A DNA stretch of 7,722 nt from Campylobacterales bacterium (GCA_027065635.1 JAMONQ010000148.1:1-7722), one strand, 5' to 3'; counted from the stretch's first letter, positions 1 through 7,098 are shown. The notes: a model not told the origin generated them from the sequence alone. Made by a program: numbers and translations.

Positions 1-486
1 CTTTGGGGAAAAGAGCTGCAGGATACACTTATCTACAGATTCAAAAAAAGCAGAAGGATACGTTTCGAACTATTTACCGACTGGCTTCCCACCGATGGGT
101 GCTATATAGATATCGACACCAAAAGAAGAGACAGATTCGGAATGCCCGTAGGAAGACTCCATATCGAGATACACCCGCACGACTTGAAAGTCGCCAAAAC
201 GATTGTACAAGAGGCCCGAAAGGTCTTAAAGAGTCTCGGAGCCGGGAGTATAGTAACCGAGGTCTCCACATATCCGCCGCAAAACCTCGTTGCAGGCGGA
301 TGCCGTTTCGGAGACGATCCCAAAAGCTCGGTACTCGATCGCAACTGTCGAAGTCACGACCTGGCCAATCTTTTCGTCGCCGACGCCTCCTTTATGCCTA
401 CCGGCGGAAGCGTGCCTTATACCTGGACCATCTACGCAAACGCTCTTCGCGTCGCCGATCATATACTAAAAAGCGATACGGTCTGA
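1..486 (+). CDS. GMC-family FAD oxidoreductase, C-terminal part (5' end outside window)
   Basis: The frame is open from the first base to a TGA at 484-486, giving 161 residues without a start, so only the C-terminal GMC domain is present. Seen: a GGCRFGDDP motif (fragment residues 99-107), then SVLD, then a block reading NLFVADASFMPTGG and ending TIYANALRVADHI. This matches the FAD-binding C-terminal signature of glucose-methanol-choline oxidoreductases, including gluconate-dehydrogenase-like large subunits. Family members oxidise alcohols or sugars and pass electrons to a partner or to quinone; the substrate here cannot be read. Two canonical catalytic positions look substituted: the His three residues before the GG pair is Leu, and the Asn of the usual NPT motif is Pro. 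The gene is the only plus-strand gene and converges on yggS with a 30-nt gap. Family membership is secure, function is not. Confidence 0.88.
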   Translation, partial: LWGKELQDTLIYRFKKSRRIRFELFTDWLPTDGCYIDIDTKRRDRFGMPVGRLHIEIHPHDLKVAKTIVQEARKVLKSLGAGSIVTEVSTYPPQNLVAGGCRFGDDPKSSVLDRNCRSHDLANLFVADASFMPTGGSVPYTWTIYANALRVADHILKSDTV

Positions 487-516
487 TCCCTTTCGGGCTT
501 ACGATACGGATATACG

Positions 517-1197
517 CTACTCCCCGAAAAGAAGTGATCCGACGCGTATCATATTTGATCCGCACTCGATCGCAAGCTCAAAGTCTCGACTCATTCCCAT
601 GGAGCAGATCTGCGCTCCATCTTTCTGAAGCGACTCGTAGACGGAGTATGTAACTTCGAAGCTTTTTCGGATGACGGCATCGTCATCGACATGTGCACCT
701 ATCGTCATAACGCCTCTTAGATCGATATCAGGACACTCCTCTTTGATCTTCAGATAGGTCTCGACCGCACTTTCGGGCATGACTCCGGCTTTAGTCTCCT
801 CTTTGGCGCTGTTGATCTGAAGCAGGCACTCCATCCTTGATCCATGCTCTGCAAGGCGCTTTTGCAAAGCTTCCGCCAACTCAATGGAGTCGAGCGAATG
901 CATCAGAAACGGATTGGCTCGTATGAGGTGGTTTATCTTGTTTTTCTGAAGCCTGCCGATATAGTGCCACTCTATAGGCAGATCGTCGAGTCTTTCGACT
1001 CTATCTTGCAGCGACTGGACACGGCTCTCGCCGAATGCCCGCTGTCCGAGATCGTAAAGAAGCCTGATATGCTCCTCATCGGTATACTTGCTTACAGCTA
1101 CGATTTTGACTATATGGTGCTCACTCCGTTTTATCCTCGCCTCTTCGACCCTCCAGACAAGTCGGTCGAACCTCTCTTGCATAGTTGCTCTATCCAT
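517..1197 (-). CDS. yggS: YggS/PROSC family pyridoxal phosphate homeostasis protein
   Basis: A 226-residue cytosolic single-domain TIM-barrel PLP-binding protein of the family that buffers free pyridoxal phosphate and affects vitamin B6 and amino-acid metabolism; no enzymatic reaction is established for it. Seen: AVSK with the PLP lysine at K37 (family position about 36), AFGESRVQ at 54-61, HYIGRLQKNK at 78-87 (family form HFIGxLQxNK), QINSAKEETKAG at 127-138, and the C-terminal phosphate-binding region GMSRDFELAI followed by GSNMIRVGSLLFG. Length is normal for the family. The ATG at 1197 overlaps the end of rseP by 8 nt and has AAGGAT 5 nt upstream, inside rseP, which favours it over the in-frame ATG five codons later. 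It is the last gene of the minus-strand operon and converges on the GMC gene. Confidence 0.95.
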   Translation of the reverse strand: MDRATMQERFDRLVWRVEEARIKRSEHHIVKIVAVSKYTDEEHIRLLYDLGQRAFGESRVQSLQDRVERLDDLPIEWHYIGRLQKNKINHLIRANPFLMHSLDSIELAEALQKRLAEHGSRMECLLQINSAKEETKAGVMPESAVETYLKIKEECPDIDLRGVMTIGAHVDDDAVIRKSFEVTYSVYESLQKDGAQICSMGMSRDFELAIECGSNMIRVGSLLFGE

Positions 1198-2245
1198 TTG
1201 CGATCCTTGATATATCGTTATATATTGTAAAAGCCATGAGGGAGAGCAGCAGTACCCATCCGCCCAGTGTCAGTCTGTACATGATCTCTTCGTTGAGCGG
1301 CCGCCTGAAGATCATCTCATACAGTGTAAATATAATGTGTCCGCCGTCGAGTGCCGGAATAGGTAGTAGATTCAAAACTCCAAGGTTGACAGATATGAGC
1401 GCCGTAAGCGCAAATAGTGCGACAAGCCCGTGCTGACTCGCCTCTGCCGTTACCTGGACGATCGCTATAACACCGCCCATCTCTTTTGCCGGAACGACAC
1501 CCTCAATCAGCTTTTGAACACTGAGTACGATGAGTTTTGCGGCTTCGAGCGTTTTGTGCCACGCAAAAGCGAGCCCCTCTACCGGGCCGTACCTGATCAC
1601 TACAATATCACCCGACGGCCCGATACCTACCATTCTGCGTTTAACACTCTCGCCGAAAATATTTTTGGCCTCCAGAACCCTCGGAGTGACGGTAACCGGT
1701 ATCAAAGTACCGTTTCGATCCAAAACCATATCGATAGGGCCGCTCGATCCAGTGATCTTTTCGCTCAAATCGTCCCAGACTCTGATCGGCTCGTCATTGA
1801 TCGCTACGACGGTATCACCCTTTTTAAGACCTGCCGCAGCTGCCGGTGAGTCCGGCTGGATCGTACCGATAGTAGGTTTTAGAGCATTCGCTCCCATGAG
1901 AGCGATCGCATAGTAAAGAAAAAGGGCCAGAATGAAGTTGAAACCGGGACCGGCCAGAAGTATGACTATTCGCTGCCATGGGGGTTTGACGTTGTAACTG
2001 TCCGGATCGTAGCTGATTTTTGTGGGGTCGGTATCGTCCTGCCCCTTCATCTTCACATACCCGCCAAGCGGAATCGCGCTTAGCGCATACTCCGTATCTC
2101 CCACCTTTTTGGAAAAAACCACCTTTCCAAAGCCTATCGAAAAGCGCTCTACGCGTACACCGAAGAGTCTGGCCGCCAAAAAGTGGCCCAGCTCGTGGAA
2201 AAAGATCAAAAAGGATAGTATGAGTAAAGAGACAAGCATACCCAT
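1190..2245 (-). CDS. rseP: RIP metalloprotease RseP (site-2 protease family)
   Basis: A 351-residue inner-membrane zinc protease of the S2P family (M50B), which cuts transmembrane segments such as anti-sigma factors or leftover signal peptides. Seen: the HExxH zinc motif HELGH at 17-21 in the first hydrophobic segment, the membrane-associated loop around FSIGFGK (36-41), a second membrane segment near 92-118, one PDZ-like domain at about 122-190 (GDTVVAINDEPI), then NLGVLNLLPIPALDGGH at 287-303, whose Asp300 is the third zinc ligand, and a last membrane segment at about 325-345. E. coli RseP has two PDZ domains and about 450 residues; this shorter one-PDZ form is common in other lineages. The ATG at 2245 shares one base with the pgsA stop (TAATG) and has AAGGAT 4 nt upstream. 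No sigmaE/RseA genes are visible here, so the substrate is unknown. Confidence 0.95.
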   Translation of the reverse strand: MGMLVSLLILSFLIFFHELGHFLAARLFGVRVERFSIGFGKVVFSKKVGDTEYALSAIPLGGYVKMKGQDDTDPTKISYDPDSYNVKPPWQRIVILLAGPGFNFILALFLYYAIALMGANALKPTIGTIQPDSPAAAAGLKKGDTVVAINDEPIRVWDDLSEKITGSSGPIDMVLDRNGTLIPVTVTPRVLEAKNIFGESVKRRMVGIGPSGDIVVIRYGPVEGLAFAWHKTLEAAKLIVLSVQKLIEGVVPAKEMGGVIAIVQVTAEASQHGLVALFALTALISVNLGVLNLLPIPALDGGHIIFTLYEMIFRRPLNEEIMYRLTLGGWVLLLSLMAFTIYNDISRIANG

Positions 2246-2784
2246 TACGATCCTTTTGCATAATCACGGATATACTCGTATCCGCTATAAAGGGTAATGG
2301 CCACCGCGATCCAAAGAAGTATCGCACCGCCGGGCCAGTTCATAGTCAAAAACCCGATTGCTATCATCTGGGCGACCGTTTTTACTTTTCCCGCCATGGA
2401 TGATGCGATATCTCTTCCTTCACCGACAGCCATGACACGCAAACCGGTTATGAAAAACTCTCTGCTTAAAATCAGAAAAACAGCCCATACATCCGCCCTT
2501 TGCAATACTACCAGACCCAAAAATGCGGCCAGCATCAACATTTTATCCGCCAGCGGATCGATGATTTTACCAAGCGTAGTGATCTGATCGAACATCCTCG
2601 CGATATAGCCGTCGAAAAAGTCGGTAACGCTGGCAAGAACAAAAACCAGAGCGGCGAAGTAGTCAAGCCAGCTTGGATGGATCCCCTGCAAAATGTGCGA
2701 ATCGCGTCCCGCAAGAAGCCACAGCATAAGTGGCGCCATCAAAAGACGCGTAAACGCCAGAACGTTGGGCAGATTCATATTCAT
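2245..2784 (-). CDS. pgsA: CDP-diacylglycerol--glycerol-3-phosphate 3-phosphatidyltransferase
   Basis: Integral membrane enzyme that transfers a phosphatidyl group from CDP-diacylglycerol to glycerol-3-phosphate, the committed step to phosphatidylglycerol and cardiolipin. With the chosen start it has 179 residues. Seen: the full CDP-alcohol phosphatidyltransferase motif D-x2-D-G-x2-A-R-x8-G-x3-D-x3-D, with D55, D58, G59, A62, R63, G72, D76 and D80, which supply the metal ligands and catalytic Asp. Several hydrophobic segments follow, and the N-terminus MNMNLPNVLAFTRLLMAP is typical of the family. Start choice: an in-frame ATG at 2838 would add 18 charged residues (Arg-rich) lying wholly within the upstream gene. 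The ATG at 2784 instead forms an ATGA overlap with that gene's stop, has GGAGG 12 nt upstream and gives the normal N-terminus. Other CDP-alcohol transferases are possible, but the sequence is most PgsA-like. Confidence 0.93.
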   Translation of the reverse strand: MNMNLPNVLAFTRLLMAPLMLWLLAGRDSHILQGIHPSWLDYFAALVFVLASVTDFFDGYIARMFDQITTLGKIIDPLADKMLMLAAFLGLVVLQRADVWAVFLILSREFFITGLRVMAVGEGRDIASSMAGKVKTVAQMIAIGFLTMNWPGGAILLWIAVAITLYSGYEYIRDYAKGS

Positions 2785-3566
2785 TGAAATGAGGTGCCTC
2801 CGTCTATGACGATAGTCTGACCTGTAAGCCAGGAGCACTCATCTGTACACAAAAACCAGCACATGCCGGCCAGATCTTCAGGAAGCCCCATACGGCCGAG
2901 AGGAGATCTCTCCACCACTTCAGCCTTTACCTCTTCATAGTTCGGGAACGCTTTCAGGGCGTCGGTATCGATGGGACCGCCGCTTACGGCATTGACACGG
3001 ATTCCCTTTTCACCCAGTTCGGCCGCAGCGTACTTGACCATCGTCTCGACCGCCGCCTTGTTTGTACCGTGACCGGCGTAGTTTGGTGTATATACGAGGT
3101 TTCCGGTAGAGCTCAGGGAGATGATACTTCCGCCTCCAACCTTCTCCATCCGTTTGGCAGCCTCCTGCGCTCCGATAACAAATGCGGTGACAGTAGCGGT
3201 ATAGATATTGCCAAGACCTCTCGGCTTCAGACGCATAAAGGGACCGAAACCGCCTACGACCGCACGACCGGAGATTATCGCGTTGGATATAAAATAGTCG
3301 ACCCTTTCAAAATCTTCATCAATCTTCTTGAAAAGATCTCTGTAACTTTCCGGCTCGAGTATATTGAGCTGGTAGGGAACCGCTTTTACGCCATATCTAC
3401 TCTTAACATCTTCAGCTATCTTTTCAGCCTCTTCGGCATTTGAATTGTAGGTGAAGGCAATATCGGCTTCCGCTTCGGCAAAGCGGTAGAGAATGGCTTT
3501 GCCGATTCCTCTTGTAGCTCCGCTGATAACGAGCGTCTTGCCCTTCATGTTTTCACATCTGCTCAT
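2781..3566 (-). CDS. FabL-like enoyl-ACP reductase / short-chain dehydrogenase
   Basis: A 261-residue cytosolic Rossmann-fold SDR. Seen: the nucleotide-binding GATRGIG at 16-22, the fold-stabilising Asn in SNA (N95), a Ser-rich strand IISLSS at 148-153, and Y163-x6-K170. That Y-x6-K spacing marks enoyl-ACP reductases (FabI, FabL), whereas ketoacyl reductases (FabG) use Y-x3-K. The stretch NAVSGGPIDTDALKAFPN (192-209) closely resembles Bacillus subtilis FabL as I remember it. The C-terminus GQTIVIDGGTSF is the usual SDR end. The likely role is NAD(P)H-dependent reduction of trans-2-enoyl-ACP in fatty acid elongation, which would fit its position before pgsA; this role is inferred. The ATG at 3566 has GAAGGAG 9 nt upstream, preferred over a second ATG six codons in. 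The C. jejuni counterpart by position is Cj0807. Membership of the SDR family is certain; enoyl reductase activity is probable. Confidence 0.85.
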   Translation of the reverse strand: MSRCENMKGKTLVISGATRGIGKAILYRFAEAEADIAFTYNSNAEEAEKIAEDVKSRYGVKAVPYQLNILEPESYRDLFKKIDEDFERVDYFISNAIISGRAVVGGFGPFMRLKPRGLGNIYTATVTAFVIGAQEAAKRMEKVGGGSIISLSSTGNLVYTPNYAGHGTNKAAVETMVKYAAAELGEKGIRVNAVSGGPIDTDALKAFPNYEEVKAEVVERSPLGRMGLPEDLAGMCWFLCTDECSWLTGQTIVIDGGTSFQ

Positions 3567-3575
3567 ATATTCTTT

Positions 3576-3582
3576 CTCCTTC
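3576..3582 (-). promoter_or_regulatory. Strong ribosome binding site for the FabL-like gene
   Basis: On the minus strand the only real gap in the operon carries GAAGGAG, 9 nt before the ATG at 3566. It fixes that start rather than the second ATG at 3548, and allows this gene to be translated independently of dapA. Confidence 0.8.
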
Positions 3583-3593
3583 GGGTTTTTCTG

Positions 3594-4487
3594 TTAAATT
3601 TCCGGTATTTCATACTTCCTGACGACATCCTCGATCTGCTTCATATGCTCTTTTGAGGGAGGGGTCAACGGCAGGCGATACTCGAGAGTGTCGACAAGGC
3701 CGGCAATATACATGGCCGCTTTGATCGGAATGGGATTACTCTCTATGAAGAGCACCTTGTTCAGGTCGTAGAGGGCATCGTTTATAGCCTTGGAAGAGGC
3801 GAAATCTCCCTCCTGTGCGGAGTGTACCAGATCGGCTATGAGATTCGGAAGCAGGTTCGACGTAACCGAGATACATCCGTTGCCGCCTGTCGCCATGATC
3901 GGGTAGTTTATGGCGTCGTCTCCGCTTATAACCGCCAGGGCAGGGCGCTTCGCTTTCAAAAGGAGTGTCCGCTCCATGGAACCTGTCGCCTCTTTGACCG
4001 CATATATGTTTTCGATCTCGTCAAAGAGCCTGAAAGTGGTCTCCGGTGTAATATCCAGGGCCGTACGGCCGGGTACATTGTAAAGCATTACAGGGATATC
4101 GACGGACTCCGCTATAGCCTTGTAGTGGGCGTATATACCGTCTTGTGTCGGTTTGTTGTAGTAAGGACATACCGACAATATGGCGTCAGCTCCGGCCATC
4201 TGCGCAAACTGTGCAAGATCTATCGCCTCCATCGTGGAGTTGCTACCGGCACCGGCTACTACCTTTACATCCGTCCCTTTGCATACATTTACTGCTGTCT
4301 CTATACACTCTTTGTGTTCCGTATGGGTCAAGGTCGCGCTCTCACCTGTGGTTCCCACCGGAACAACGGCATCTATACCGTTGGCTATCTGTCTTTGAAT
4401 AAGTTTGGCATACTGAACATGGTCCACTTTTCCGTTTTTGAATGGGGTAACCAGTGCTGTCATCGCTCCGATAATTGGATTGCTCAT
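3594..4487 (-). CDS. dapA: 4-hydroxy-tetrahydrodipicolinate synthase
   Basis: Cytosolic class I aldolase-type TIM barrel that condenses pyruvate with aspartate semialdehyde, the first step committed to diaminopimelate and lysine, and so to peptidoglycan cross-linking. It has 297 residues, normal for the family. Seen: GTTGES at 45-50 (Thr47 of the proton relay), YYNKPTQDG at 109-117 (Tyr110), YNVPGRT at 136-142 (Tyr136 and the substrate-binding Arg141), the Schiff-base Lys165 in AVKEATG, and the SGDDA turn further on. All residues of the E. coli active site (T44, Y107, Y133, R138, K161) have counterparts. The ATG at 4487 overlaps the stop of the M16 protease gene as ATGA and has AAGGTGA 3 nt upstream. 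A 27-nt gap separates it from the SDR gene. Confidence 0.97.
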   Translation of the reverse strand: MSNPIIGAMTALVTPFKNGKVDHVQYAKLIQRQIANGIDAVVPVGTTGESATLTHTEHKECIETAVNVCKGTDVKVVAGAGSNSTMEAIDLAQFAQMAGADAILSVCPYYNKPTQDGIYAHYKAIAESVDIPVMLYNVPGRTALDITPETTFRLFDEIENIYAVKEATGSMERTLLLKAKRPALAVISGDDAINYPIMATGGNGCISVTSNLLPNLIADLVHSAQEGDFASSKAINDALYDLNKVLFIESNPIPIKAAMYIAGLVDTLEYRLPLTPPSKEHMKQIEDVVRKYEIPEI

Positions 4488-5860
4488 TTTTCACCTTTTC
4501 TTAAAATTACTGTTACAGACCTCTCTTTGACCAGATATCGCCTGGCGACCTCTTCTATCCGTTTTGTATCGAGCTTTTCAATATTCTCCTCGTACTCCAG
4601 CAGAGGCTTGATATCTCCTCGCGCCAGGTAGGCGCCGAAAAGATCGGCTACACTGCTGGAACTCTCCATGCTGTAGACAAAGTCCGCTCTTGTGTTTACC
4701 TTGACCTTCTTCAGTTCATCTTCACCGACACCCTCTTTCTTGATACGCTCTATCTGCTCCCAAAGCACCTTTTCTACCTCTTCGGCGCTCACTCCGGGAT
4801 TGCAGACCGCAAGAAAGAGAAAGATGCCAGGATCCTTCTGCTCGAGATTATAGGCATAAAGCTGGTTCACCAGCTTTTTCCTGTCTATCAGCTCTTCGAC
4901 AAGACGACTGCTTCTGCCGTGGCTAAGAAGCTCGCTGAGCGCAGAAAGCGCCGGCTGATCTTCATGCTGGAAGTTCGGTATGGGAAAGGAGATCGCTACC
5001 ATCTCCACTTCGCTCTCTTTATGTATCACTACACGTTTGGGGCCGTCCGGCTCGGGCTCTACCTGGTGCACCTTTGGAATGTCGCAGCAGTTTTCTATTT
5101 TGCCAAATCTCTTTTCCACCGCCTTGAAAACATCCTGCGGCTCTATATCTCCCGCCACTACGATTATGGCGTTTTTGGGCTGGTAGTATGTCTTGTGAAA
5201 CTCTCTTATATCGTCTATCGTCCAGTTGAGAATATCGTTCATAAAACCTATCGGCGTCCAGTGGTACGGATGGTATATATATGCGTTGTTAAAAAGTCTG
5301 AAGTATAGATACCCTATCGGGTTGTTGTCGGTCCGCCACCGCCTCTCTTCTGCTACGACCTTCCTCTCGGGCTGGAACTCCTCATCTTTCAGAGAGAGAT
5401 TTTGCATCATTTCGGCAAACAGAGACAAGGATTTGTCGAGATTTCTCGAAGCGCTCTTTATGAAGTAGTGGGTGTAGTCAAAACCGGTAGAGGCATTGTC
5501 CACGCCGCCGAAACGCTTGACGATCTTGTCGAACTCCCCCGCCTGGAGATTTTTGGTCGATTTGAAGTTCATATGCTCGAGCATATGTGCTATACCGCTT
5601 TTGCCCATAACCTCGTTTCTGCTGCCGACTTTGTAGAAGATGTCGGTAGTGATGACGCCGCTCTCGTTATGCAGAGGTATGACAACTACTTCAAGACCGT
5701 TTTTCAAGGACTTCGTATAATATTTGGGCAAACTGCTCGCCATTGAAACTCCTGATAGGAAAATAGAAACGAAAAAGATTACGAGAATAGACTTCAAAGC
5801 AGGCACAAACAGACTCTCTCTGGAGTCCGCAGAGCTCTTCTTACCGGCACTCTCCATCAT
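4484..5860 (-). CDS. Exported M16 family zinc protease (insulinase/PqqL type)
   Basis: A 458-residue protein with a hydrophobic segment at about 22-40 ([17 protein letters not shown]) after a basic/polar n-region, read as a signal peptide or N-terminal anchor for periplasmic location. Seen: the inverted zinc motif HxxEH as HMLEH at 92-96, with the distal zinc-ligand Glu in VVAEERRWR (E171 or E172, about 75 residues on, as the family requires). [16 protein letters not shown] follows the first helix, and the C-terminal M16 domain contains [21 protein letters not shown]. The layout is one active M16 domain plus one C-terminal domain, so the enzyme probably works as a dimer or with a partner that is not in this window. 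The start overlaps pyrD as ATGATGG; a GGAG lies 12 nt upstream. The n-region is rather long, so a later start such as a GTG at residue 19 cannot be excluded. Substrates are unknown. Confidence 0.92.
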   Translation of the reverse strand: MMESAGKKSSADSRESLFVPALKSILVIFFVSIFLSGVSMASSLPKYYTKSLKNGLEVVVIPLHNESGVITTDIFYKVGSRNEVMGKSGIAHMLEHMNFKSTKNLQAGEFDKIVKRFGGVDNASTGFDYTHYFIKSASRNLDKSLSLFAEMMQNLSLKDEEFQPERKVVAEERRWRTDNNPIGYLYFRLFNNAYIYHPYHWTPIGFMNDILNWTIDDIREFHKTYYQPKNAIIVVAGDIEPQDVFKAVEKRFGKIENCCDIPKVHQVEPEPDGPKRVVIHKESEVEMVAISFPIPNFQHEDQPALSALSELLSHGRSSRLVEELIDRKKLVNQLYAYNLEQKDPGIFLFLAVCNPGVSAEEVEKVLWEQIERIKKEGVGEDELKKVKVNTRADFVYSMESSSSVADLFGAYLARGDIKPLLEYEENIEKLDTKRIEEVARRYLVKERSVTVILRKGEK

Positions 5861-6915
5861 CGGCGGTCCACTCCGACAGCTTCCGAGATGTGGCTGAAGC
5901 CATCCTTCTTCAGCAGCTTGATCAGAGTCCTGTTTATCGTTCCGGCAAGCTCCGGACCTTTATAGATCAATCCTGTAAACACCTGTACCAAGGAGGCTCC
6001 CGCGCGTATACGCCTGTAGGCTTCGTAACCGCTGTCGATTCCGCCTACGCTGATCAAGACGGTTTTACCGAAGAGCTCCGAAGCTACGGCGTCGAAGAGT
6101 TCGAAGCTCTTTTGGCGGATAACCTTTCCGCTGATACCTCCGACCTCCTCGGGGGCCTTTACGAGCGAGTAGTCTATACTGGTATTTGTCGCTACGATCC
6201 CGTCTGCTCCGGCCTCCACGGCCTTGGTGCACAGTGCGACGGCCTGCTCCTTTTGCATATCGGGCGCGATCTTTAGAAGTATCGGCTTTCGGGTCAGCTT
6301 TTTTGCCATATCAAAAAGTGCCGATATAAACTCCTCATTCTGCAGATCCCGCAGCCCGGGAGTGTTCGGGGAGGAGATGTTTATTACGAGATAGTCGCAA
6401 AGATCCCTGAATACCCTGATACCGTGCTCGTAATCAATTAGCGCATCGCTTTCGGGCGTCGTTTTGTTTTTGCCGATATTTACACCTATGGGTGTAACGT
6501 ACGGATAGTACCTACTCTTGAGCCTGCGCTCCATATAGAGGCTTCCGCGATTGTTGAACCCCATGGCGTTTTGAAGCGACTCCTCCTCGATATGTCGCCA
6601 GAGTCTTGGAGCGGGATTGCCCGGCTGAGGCCTCGGTGTGACGGTGCCTACCTCGGTGAATCCGAATCCCATGGCCGTCATGGAGCGAACCAACTGGGCA
6701 TCCTTGTCGAAACCGGCCGCAAGACCGACCGGATTCAAGAAGGTCCTGCCGAAAATCTCCTGGTGCAGCATCTCGTCATCGACAAAGTTCTTGCAAACCC
6801 AGCGATTGAGAAGCTGCGGTATGGCTTCCGCAATCTGAAGCGCACCTGTCACCAGGTGGTGCGCATACTCCGGGTCGAGCCTGAAAAAAAGAGGTTTGAT
6901 CTTTTCATAATCCAT
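5857..6915 (-). CDS. pyrD: Dihydroorotate dehydrogenase (quinone), class 2
   Basis: FMN enzyme that oxidises dihydroorotate to orotate in pyrimidine synthesis and passes electrons to membrane quinone. It has 352 residues; the class 2 type is indicated by the N-terminal helical extension (residues 1-45, starting MDYEKIKPLFFRLDPEYAHH), which forms the quinone tunnel and membrane contact. Seen: NPVGLAAGFDKD at 61-72, GTVTPRPQPGNPAPR at 90-104, NAMGFNNRG at 116-124, GVNIGKNKTTP at 144-154, and NISSPNTPGLRDLQ at 179-192 with catalytic Ser182 (Ser, not the Cys of class 1). FMN-phosphate contacts follow at KIAPD, NTS and SVGGI. The ATG at 6915 is the first of the operon, with only a weak GGAT ribosome binding sequence ahead and a TATAAT box 36-41 nt upstream. 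Confidence 0.97.
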   Translation of the reverse strand: MDYEKIKPLFFRLDPEYAHHLVTGALQIAEAIPQLLNRWVCKNFVDDEMLHQEIFGRTFLNPVGLAAGFDKDAQLVRSMTAMGFGFTEVGTVTPRPQPGNPAPRLWRHIEEESLQNAMGFNNRGSLYMERRLKSRYYPYVTPIGVNIGKNKTTPESDALIDYEHGIRVFRDLCDYLVINISSPNTPGLRDLQNEEFISALFDMAKKLTRKPILLKIAPDMQKEQAVALCTKAVEAGADGIVATNTSIDYSLVKAPEEVGGISGKVIRQKSFELFDAVASELFGKTVLISVGGIDSGYEAYRRIRAGASLVQVFTGLIYKGPELAGTINRTLIKLLKKDGFSHISEAVGVDRR

Positions 6916-6943
6916 CTGAACTATCCAACACTTTCTTGAAAAT

Positions 6944-6956
6944 TGGATCGATTATA
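6944..6956 (-). promoter_or_regulatory. Candidate sigma70 promoter of the pyrD operon (-10 box)
   Basis: On the minus strand a perfect TATAAT lies at 6956-6951, preceded by TG, which would put the transcription start near 6944 and leave a leader of about 28 nt before the pyrD ATG. The -35 position (about 6979-6974) reads ACCTAT, a poor match, but Campylobacterota sigma70 promoters generally depend on the -10 region and AT-rich upstream DNA rather than a conserved -35. A second AT-rich block at about 7013-7030 (TATTATAAAATATT on the minus strand) could be an alternative or additional promoter. Confidence 0.55.
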
Positions 6957-7073
6957 CAGAATCTGTAGTAAGGATAGGTTTAATCGAGAAAACAAGTTAT
7001 CCCCGAAAAACGGTAATATTTTATAATATCAAGCTCCCCGGAACTCTGTCACGCCCAACAGGCGCGAAACGAG

Positions 7074-7098
7074 GATGACGCTTCCGCTTCGCGTCATC
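7074..7098. repeat. Perfect 8-bp inverted repeat (hairpin) downstream of cysS
   Basis: GATGACGC at 7074-7081 and GCGTCATC at 7091-7098 are exact reverse complements around a 9-nt loop. The hexamer CGAGGA flanks the stem on both sides (7070-7075 and 7098-7103). The hairpin begins 36 nt after the cysS stop on the transcribed strand, so it could stabilise or end the cysS transcript, but no U-run follows in either direction. A smaller CGCC-CAACA-GGCG hairpin sits next to it at 7052-7064. The segment may belong to a dispersed intergenic repeat; that cannot be decided from one copy. Confidence 0.6.

Larger units (their letters stand above)
517..6915 (-). other. Seven-gene operon pyrD-M16-dapA-SDR-pgsA-rseP-yggS
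   Basis: The seven minus-strand genes are packed with almost no space between them: pyrD/M16 overlap 4 nt (ATGA), M16/dapA 4 nt (ATGA), dapA/SDR 27-nt gap, SDR/pgsA 4 nt (ATGA), pgsA/rseP 1 nt (TAATG), rseP/yggS 8 nt. Ribosome binding sequences for dapA, pgsA, rseP and yggS lie inside the preceding coding sequence. No internal terminator is visible. This supports one polycistronic transcript starting in the pyrD upstream region, with translational coupling. The products share no single pathway, but several serve membrane lipid, cell wall or membrane protein turnover. Confidence 0.85.

Noticed and set aside
487..516. Possible bidirectional terminator between the convergent GMC gene and yggS
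   Set aside because: Only a 3-bp stem (CCC-TTTC-GGG) is visible, with no adjacent T-run. An 8-bp direct repeat CGATACGG (474-481, 502-509) is also there but has no clear role.
3..653. 216-codon plus-strand frame starting at the left edge
   Set aside because: It is an Arg/Ser-rich out-of-frame shadow of the GMC gene that runs on into yggS; the GMC frame in register 1 has clear family motifs.
2781..3566. Calling the SDR a 3-oxoacyl-ACP reductase (FabG)
   Set aside because: The Tyr-Lys spacing is x6, not the x3 of FabG, and the C-terminal half resembles FabL.
3822..4631. 269-codon open frame on the plus strand opposite dapA and the end of the M16 gene
   Set aside because: It is antisense to two well-identified genes, has low-complexity Arg/Tyr/Val-rich composition with no recognisable domain, and has no ribosome binding site of note.
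7022..7027. TATAAT on the plus strand as a promoter
   Set aside because: No plus-strand gene lies downstream; the block is an AT-rich near-palindrome and is more plausibly part of the minus-strand upstream region of pyrD.
7030..7097. 22-codon minus-strand open frame from the ATG at 7097
   Set aside because: It has no ribosome binding site, starts inside the hairpin and overlaps the GC-rich repeat-like segment; no support for a real small protein.
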